Positions 13,914 through 19,093 of a stretch of DNA of 19,093 nt are shown here, in pieces. The position numbers and the translations under genes were made by a program. The notes beneath the pieces are model-generated. The model was not told the origin of the DNA and did no database searches. It saw only the letters and a list, made by a program, of their open reading frames with translations. How positions within the stretch are numbered: position 1 is the first letter of the stretch; each line of letters opens with the position of its first letter. Source of the stretch: Bacteroidia bacterium (GTDB lineage: Bacteria; Bacteroidota; Bacteroidia; Bacteroidales; P3); contig BNXT01000010.1 of assembly GCA_025999775.1 (NCBI GenBank), forward strand, positions 1-19,093, in the 5' to 3' direction.

Positions 13914-15122
13914 CTACTTTCTTTGCAATCTCAGAGCTTCATTTATCGTAATGCGTTCATCACCTAAGAACGCCACGACAAAGGCATCTTCATAGCCCAA
14001 TTTTTGGACTTCTCGCAGGATAGAATTCGCTTCTTGTAACGTTTGCGCTTCCCCTGCCGTATAGCGGTAAGCGCCTTTGTAAACATAGCGCCATACTTTA
14101 CTGAGATGTTGAAATTCAGTACTATTCAACGGTATCGCTTGTGATGAGGACGTGAATTGAACCCTAAAAATAACCATCGACGGCGCTGAGGCTTCCCTAA
14201 ATGTAGGTTCCGTACCAACGTGATTATCATACGTTGGAGAGGGTGGCATAACGTTTGTAGGCATGTTGTTTATAGGTGTGAAATTAGGTGCAAAAGCGGA
14301 ATTTAATGTGGAGTCCCCCGTTTTATCGACGGCGTATTTATATTCCCTGAATGCCTCAAATAAGGCGGTAACAATTCTTGCTTGTCCTTCGTCGGAATTC
14401 ATAAACCGTTCCTCCTCAGGGTTATTGATAAACCCAATTTCCGTGAGGACGCTGGGCATCGTAGCGCCGCGTAGCACCAAAAAACCTGCTTGTTTAACGC
14501 CCCTATCCATGTAATCGACCCGCGCACCCATACATCTTTGGATAGACGCCGCGTAGTTCAGACTTTGCGCAAGATATTTATTTTGCGAATTAGCAAAGAT
14601 GATATACGATTCCGGTGATCGCGGGTCAAAACCATCGTACAACTCATCGTGGTTTTTTTCCATAAGAATCGCTGCATTTTCTTTTTGAGCCACCGCCAAA
14701 TTGTCCTCGGTTCTATGTAAGCCCATCACGTAAGTCTCAAAGCCGCTCGGCAATGCCCGACGAGGATCTATCTCGCTTGAATTACAGTGTATAGACAAAA
14801 ATAAATTGGCTTTATTGGCATTTGCCATCTGCGGACGTTGCCACAATTCCAGCGATATGTCATTGGCGCGCGTATATATCACTTGTACGTCTTTAAAATT
14901 ATCGGCTATCATGTTCCCCAATTTTAAAGCTACGGATAGCGTGATGTTTTTTTCGTCGGAAAACCGTCCTTGTGCGCCGACATCCGTACCACCGTGTCCC
15001 GGATCAATGACAATACGGGTTAGTTGCGGACCTGCCATAACGCGTCCACCCGCTATAATCAAAGCCATAACGACGGCATAAAAAACAACGCTACAAGGTG
15101 AAATGCGATTAAAACAGTTCAT
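13914..15122 (-). CDS. N-acetylmuramoyl-L-alanine amidase with C-terminal SPOR-like domain
   Basis: A 402-residue exported zinc amidase (Amidase_3 family) that cuts between MurNAc and the peptide stem of peptidoglycan. N-terminal hydrophobic segment 12-26 acts as signal peptide. Zinc ligands are H43 (DPGHGG), E57 (SDEKN) and H112 (SIHCNS); the catalytic Glu is E228 in LTEIGF. An insertion at about 134-190 between H112 and E228 is usual in Bacteroidota members. After a Pro/Asn-rich linker (about 265-315), residues 318-402 resemble a SPOR domain (VIFRVQFTSSSQAI...YRYTAGEAQTLQEA...YEDAFVVAF), which binds denuded glycan at division sites. It is divergent from lptD with 58 bp between starts. Confidence 0.9.
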   Translation of the reverse strand: MNCFNRISPCSVVFYAVVMALIIAGGRVMAGPQLTRIVIDPGHGGTDVGAQGRFSDEKNITLSVALKLGNMIADNFKDVQVIYTRANDISLELWQRPQMANANKANLFLSIHCNSSEIDPRRALPSGFETYVMGLHRTEDNLAVAQKENAAILMEKNHDELYDGFDPRSPESYIIFANSQNKYLAQSLNYAASIQRCMGARVDYMDRGVKQAGFLVLRGATMPSVLTEIGFINNPEEERFMNSDEGQARIVTALFEAFREYKYAVDKTGDSTLNSAFAPNFTPINNMPTNVMPPSPTYDNHVGTEPTFREASAPSMVIFRVQFTSSSQAIPLNSTEFQHLSKVWRYVYKGAYRYTAGEAQTLQEANSILREVQKLGYEDAFVVAFLGDERITINEALRLQRK

Positions 15123-15138
15123 TTTATGTTTTTTTTTG

Positions 15139-15146
15139 TAACTTTG
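15139..15146 (+). promoter_or_regulatory. -7 element of the lptD promoter
   Basis: TAACTTTG matches TAnnTTTG exactly. A start near 15153 would give a short leader to lptD. No clear TTTG is seen 20 bp upstream. It faces the amidase -7 element as an inverted repeat (GTAACTTTG...CAAAGTTAC, 15138-15146 with 15163-15171). Confidence 0.6.
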
Positions 15147-15162
15147 TAAGTTAGACCCTTTG

Positions 15163-15170
15163 CAAAGTTA
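15163..15170 (-). promoter_or_regulatory. -7 element of the amidase promoter
   Basis: On the minus strand this reads TAACTTTG, an exact consensus match, placed 41 bp before the amidase ATG at 15122. It is the mirror image of the lptD -7 element. Confidence 0.6.
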
Positions 15171-15180
15171 CGAAATTTAA

Positions 15181-17802
15181 TTGATTATTCCACTTCCATT
15201 GAAGAAAAAATTTTTCTTACGCTGTTTGACTCTCATGATAGTCGCCCTGTGCAGTAGTTTGCACGGAGGCATCCTTCACGCGCAGACAAACGATACGCTG
15301 CCTTCGACGGACTCTCTGCAACTGCTGACGGATACCGCTGTTGTTGTTCCAAAAAAAGTCTCAAAGAACGCCATTGAAGCGCGTGTGGACTACAAAGCAA
15401 AGGATTCTATCACCTTCGATTTCAAGAATAACAAAGCCTATCTCTATAATAAGGCGCAGGTAAACTACCAGAGCATACAATTGGAATCCGGTGAAATATC
15501 CATCAATTTCCTCAATCAAGAGCTTCGTGCCATTCCAATCACAGACACTGCCGGGGGTACTTCTCAGATACCGCATTACCACGATCAAACACAAGATTTT
15601 GATGCCAACGAGATGATTTACAATTTCAAATCCGGAAAAGCTAAGGTGAAGAATATCGTAACCAAAGAGAATGAGCTGTTTGTTCACGGTCAGACCCTTA
15701 AAAAGATGCCGGATAACGTTACTTATAGCCATATTGCGCGTTTCACGAGTTGCGATCTCGAACATCCGCATTTTTACATTGTTACCAAACGCGCTAAAAT
15801 CATTCCGAACGACAAGATAGTTACCGGCGGAGCCATGCTGTTTCTCAATGATATGCCAACACCTCTGGCTTTGCCGTTTACATTGATACCCAATTCCATA
15901 AAGAAAGTATCCGGTATTCTTTTTCCAACGTATGGAGAGAGCCAGCGACAAGGTTTTTTTCTTCAAAAAGGCGGGTTTTACTGGCACGTCAACGATTATT
16001 TATCTTGGACAATCACCGGTGATATTTTTACTCGCGGCGACTGGACAGTATCCAATGCCATACGGTACAGAAAGCGCTACAAATTTAACGGTAATCTCAA
16101 TGTTGAGTACGGGCTTCTGCAGAATTCCGACCCTATTGATGTAAATTACAGTCGTAATAAATCATTAAGCGTATCTTGGCAACATATACAGGATGCCAAA
16201 GCTAATCCTAACAGTGTGTTTTCTGCTAATGTTAGCTTTTTTAATAGATCCTCTCAGACCTATAACACCGATCTCGCTAACGTATTTCAAAACCAGTCCA
16301 ATTCAAGCATTTCTTACTCTCGTAATAAATTGTTTGGATTGTTTAATTTCACTTCATCCGCTTCTTTAAACTACAACGTCAATACCTCGCGTATGGATGC
16401 CAGTTTGCCTTCCACTTCTTTGTCCTTACTTCAACCTATCTATCCATTTCGCAGAAAATCACGGATAGGCGACGCCAAGTGGTACGAAAGTTTTAAAATA
16501 ACCTATAATCTGGTCGAACGCAACGATGTTTCTACAGCCGATACTTCATTTTGGACTAAAGAAAATTTTGCGAATATGAAGACCGGCATTAAGCACAATG
16601 TCTCATCTGGTATGGACATCAAATTATTTAAGAAATTTATCAACTGGAATCACACTGCCAACTACCATGAATACTGGTACACCAGCATGACAGAGAAGGG
16701 GTTCTTTGACACGACCAACACAGCCCAATTGATATCTGAACGGAGAAACGGTTTTTATACCACGCGTGATTATGACTACGCATCATCACTCAGTACCACG
16801 CTGTATGGGATGTTAAATATGCCTCGTTTTTTCTTGCGTGCGGTACGCCATCAGATGCAGCCAAGCGTCAGTTTCTCCCTACGTCCGGATTTCTATACCT
16901 ATCAATCCGGTTATCGTTACTATCGTGATAGCTTAAATCGGGAGTTTCGTTACAATATTTATGAAGGGATGCCCAATGGTAATCCCTCCGGCTATAAATC
17001 GGGCAATATAGGTTTATCCATATCCAACACGCTCGAAGCTAAATTACGTGATAAAAAAGACACGGTAACAGGGGAGAAAAAGATCAAGATTTTAGAGGCT
17101 TTTTCTATCGGGACATCCTACAATTTAGCGGCAGATTCCATGAATTGGGCGCCGATTTCAATTAACGTCCGTACGATGCTATTTAAAAAATTACAAGTGA
17201 ATTATTCATCCAGTTTTTCGATGTATGCCCGCGACACCGTAGGTCGGCAAATCAATAAATATGTATGGAAAGAAGGCGGAATCAGAGCCTTACTCAAAGA
17301 AACCGAAAGAGTGAACCTGAGTTTGAGTTGGTCATTAAGTCCACCCGGCAAAGACGGTAAAGAAACGCCGCCACCCACTGTTCACGTGCGACAATCACCC
17401 TTTTCGGATGACCTGCAATTCATCACCGACCGCACCGATTTCTCCATACCCTGGTCTTTAACGCTAAGCTACTCTTTTCAATACAATATAGTGTATGACC
17501 AAGCTATGACCCGTCATTACAGACAAACCTTAACCCAAACCCTCAATGTATCGGGTGATATAACATTGACCGAAAAATGGAAAATTGCTATGCAATCCGG
17601 TTTTGATTTTAGAGAACGAAAATTATCAACAACGTCCTTCAGTTTTAAACGAGATTTACACTGTTGGCAGATGTCGTTCAATTGGGTACCTTTTGGCAAT
17701 TACAAAGAATGGAGCTTTTCCATTAAAGCTAATTCCAGCATGTTATCGAGTGCACTCAAGTATGATAAGGCTCATTCATACTTAGAAAATAGCTATCAAT
17801 GA
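15181..17802 (+). CDS. lptD: LPS-assembly outer-membrane protein LptD (Bacteroidota type)
   Basis: An 873-residue outer-membrane barrel that inserts lipopolysaccharide into the outer leaflet. A TAA at 15178-15180 closes the frame upstream, and the first ATG (about 15235) falls inside the signal peptide, so translation must begin at a non-ATG codon: TTG 15181, or TTG 15199, which would give the tidy signal peptide MKKKFFLRCLTLMIVA...LHAQ. Residues about 70-120 form the OstA-like periplasmic domain (SITFDFKNNKAYLYNKAQVNY). A conserved junction follows (IPNSIKKVSGILFPTYGES), then aromatic-rich barrel strands to the C terminus. Length fits Bacteroidota LptD. The short Tyr-rich C terminus ends YLENSYQ. 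It is divergently transcribed from the amidase, and an LPS/peptidoglycan pair is a sensible envelope context. Confidence 0.87.
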   Translation: MIIPLPLKKKFFLRCLTLMIVALCSSLHGGILHAQTNDTLPSTDSLQLLTDTAVVVPKKVSKNAIEARVDYKAKDSITFDFKNNKAYLYNKAQVNYQSIQLESGEISINFLNQELRAIPITDTAGGTSQIPHYHDQTQDFDANEMIYNFKSGKAKVKNIVTKENELFVHGQTLKKMPDNVTYSHIARFTSCDLEHPHFYIVTKRAKIIPNDKIVTGGAMLFLNDMPTPLALPFTLIPNSIKKVSGILFPTYGESQRQGFFLQKGGFYWHVNDYLSWTITGDIFTRGDWTVSNAIRYRKRYKFNGNLNVEYGLLQNSDPIDVNYSRNKSLSVSWQHIQDAKANPNSVFSANVSFFNRSSQTYNTDLANVFQNQSNSSISYSRNKLFGLFNFTSSASLNYNVNTSRMDASLPSTSLSLLQPIYPFRRKSRIGDAKWYESFKITYNLVERNDVSTADTSFWTKENFANMKTGIKHNVSSGMDIKLFKKFINWNHTANYHEYWYTSMTEKGFFDTTNTAQLISERRNGFYTTRDYDYASSLSTTLYGMLNMPRFFLRAVRHQMQPSVSFSLRPDFYTYQSGYRYYRDSLNREFRYNIYEGMPNGNPSGYKSGNIGLSISNTLEAKLRDKKDTVTGEKKIKILEAFSIGTSYNLAADSMNWAPISINVRTMLFKKLQVNYSSSFSMYARDTVGRQINKYVWKEGGIRALLKETERVNLSLSWSLSPPGKDGKETPPPTVHVRQSPFSDDLQFITDRTDFSIPWSLTLSYSFQYNIVYDQAMTRHYRQTLTQTLNVSGDITLTEKWKIAMQSGFDFRERKLSTTSFSFKRDLHCWQMSFNWVPFGNYKEWSFSIKANSSMLSSALKYDKAHSYLENSYQ

Positions 17803-17854
17803 TGATATTGAAAACACTATGTCAAGCATTGTAACTGACGAAATGAAAAAAATA

Positions 17855-17886
17855 TTTGTTTTGTTGCAAATTTTTGCGTAACTTCG
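17855..17886 (+). promoter_or_regulatory. Promoter of the phosphohexomutase gene
   Basis: TTTG at 17855-17858, a 20-bp spacer and TAACTTCG at 17879-17886 (one mismatch to TAnnTTTG) lie 30 bp before the ATG at 17917. The 114-bp gap after lptD otherwise holds nothing recognisable. Confidence 0.6.
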
Positions 17887-17916
17887 CTAAATGATTTTTG
17901 AATAAAAGAGCAAAGA

Positions 17917-19093
17917 ATGACACTTATTAAATCCATTTCAGGTATTCGCGGAACTATCGGTGGTTTGACCGGTCAAGGTCTTACACCCATAGACTTGGTG
18001 AAATTTACAACGGGCTATATATTGTTTGTGAAATCAAAACTGCCCCAAAAACGGCTCACTATCGTAGTTGGACGCGATGCTCGCATCTCCGGCGATATGG
18101 TCAACCATATTGTTGTGGGCACGTTATTAGGCTTAGGTGTTGACGTGATTGATATTGGGTTGTCAACAACGCCAACCGTCGAATTTGCTGTTACAGCAAA
18201 GCAAGCCGACGGTGGTATTATCTTGACCGCCAGCCATAATCCGAAGCATTGGAATGCGCTGAAATTACTCAATGATAAGGGCGAGTTTTTGAGCGCCGCA
18301 GATGCTAACAAACTGCTACACACAGCAGATAACCTAACCGACGTACAGTATGCCAATGTGGACGCTTTAGGTTCCTATACAACCGACGATACCCTAATAC
18401 AGCAACATATCAAGGCAATCTTGGATCTGGAATTGGTGGATGTACAAGCTATTAAAAAAGCAAAATTCAAAGTAGCTCTTGACGCTATTAATTCAACGGG
18501 CAGTCTTTCGGTACCACCGCTATTGGAGGCGCTTGGCGTTGTCACCACCGTATCGCTCAATGCCACGCCTGACGGACTTTTTGCGCATAATCCGGAGCCG
18601 CTGACCGAAAATATCCAAGACTTGTTAGACTATGTGGTGAAGGAAAAAGCGGATGTAGGCTTCGCCGTAGATCCGGATGTTGATAGGCTTGCTATTGTCT
18701 GCGAAGACGGTGCGCCGTTTGGCGAAGAATACACCTTAGTCGCCGTTGCCGACTATGTGCTGCAACATCAAAAAGGAGCCACCGTCTCTAATCTCTCATC
18801 AACACAGGCTTTACGCGTCATCACAGAGCAGCATAAAGCTTCTTATTTTGCCTCCGCCGTAGGTGAAGTCAATGTTGTAGAAGCTATGAAGGCACATCAT
18901 GCCGTGATTGGCGGCGAAGGCAATGGCGGCGTGATTTATCCCAAATTGCACTATGGACGCGACGCCTTAGTGGGCATTGCCCTGTTCTTGTCCTATCTTG
19001 CCAAAGCTAAAAAGAAATGCTCCCAATTGCGATTTTCCTACCCTAATTATTTTATGGCAAAAAAGAAAATAGTACTGGACGAAACTATAGCTC
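17917..19093 (+). CDS. Phosphoglucosamine/phosphomannomutase, truncated by window edge
   Basis: The first 392 residues of an alpha-D-phosphohexomutase; the gene runs off the right edge, so the C-terminal phosphate-binding domain is missing from view. Starting at ATG 17917 it reads SISGIRGTIGG. The catalytic serine loop is TASHNP with S106, the magnesium loop is DPDVDR at 252-257, and the sugar-recognition loop is GGEGNGG at 332-338. Bacteroidota members of this type are annotated as phosphoglucosamine mutase (GlmM, supplying UDP-GlcNAc for peptidoglycan and LPS) or phosphomannomutase; the two cannot be separated safely here. A GlmM role would fit the lptD and amidase neighbours. Confidence 0.9.
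   Translation, partial: MTLIKSISGIRGTIGGLTGQGLTPIDLVKFTTGYILFVKSKLPQKRLTIVVGRDARISGDMVNHIVVGTLLGLGVDVIDIGLSTTPTVEFAVTAKQADGGIILTASHNPKHWNALKLLNDKGEFLSAADANKLLHTADNLTDVQYANVDALGSYTTDDTLIQQHIKAILDLELVDVQAIKKAKFKVALDAINSTGSLSVPPLLEALGVVTTVSLNATPDGLFAHNPEPLTENIQDLLDYVVKEKADVGFAVDPDVDRLAIVCEDGAPFGEEYTLVAVADYVLQHQKGATVSNLSSTQALRVITEQHKASYFASAVGEVNVVEAMKAHHAVIGGEGNGGVIYPKLHYGRDALVGIALFLSYLAKAKKKCSQLRFSYPNYFMAKKKIVLDETIA

Noticed and set aside
13908..13914. Shared bidirectional terminator between the convergent ureohydrolase and amidase genes
   Set aside because: Only 5 bp lie between the stops, and no stem with a T-run was seen; any terminator would be inside coding sequence.
15361..15987. 208-residue minus-strand ORF within lptD
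   Set aside because: It is a shadow of lptD coding sequence with no domain character and no promoter.

Overview
The window is a stretch of Bacteroidota chromosome, most likely from the order Bacteroidales. Evidence for this is a type IX secretion (T9SS) C-terminal sorting domain, a PorE-type T9SS envelope protein, a Bacteroidota-type LptD, an OprO/P-family porin, and several promoters of the form TTTG-N20-TAnnTTTG. No rRNA, tRNA, CRISPR array, transposase or phage gene was seen. Genus cannot be fixed from the sequence alone.

Left part (1-9000). A 7-bp tandem repeat runs from the window edge to 293. It is followed by a Bacteroidota promoter, a long leader holding an uninterrupted (AC)26 tract, and a large nested hairpin just before the first gene. 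Then come seven same-strand genes: OprO/P-type porin, lamin-tail-domain lipoprotein, a conserved protein resembling a divergent CYTH domain, a CYTH triphosphate-tunnel protein, an SdiA-regulated-type beta-propeller lipoprotein, an SLC13/DASS anion transporter and a DUF4010/MgtC-like membrane protein. Genes three to six are tightly spaced or overlapping. Together they look like an outer-membrane-to-cytoplasm anion system, possibly for phosphate or polyphosphate; that function is inference.

Middle (9000-10954). A 750-bp intergenic region is a mosaic of dispersed Bacteroidota repeats: heptamer runs, an AGGATT-type repeat and several long nested palindromes. It is followed by a BspA-like leucine-rich-repeat protein with a T9SS sorting domain, broken by a +1 frameshift. 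Two repeat sequences lie in frame inside its sorting domain. A second repeat-bearing spacer precedes porE.

Right part (10955-19093). A housekeeping envelope block: porE (TPR, PD40 propeller, CRD and OmpA domains), an arginase/agmatinase-family ureohydrolase 11 bp behind it, a convergent N-acetylmuramoyl-L-alanine amidase with a C-terminal SPOR-like domain, a divergent lptD with a non-ATG start, and a phosphoglucosamine/phosphomannomutase cut by the right edge. The amidase and lptD share a 58-bp spacer in which two -7 elements face each other as an inverted repeat.
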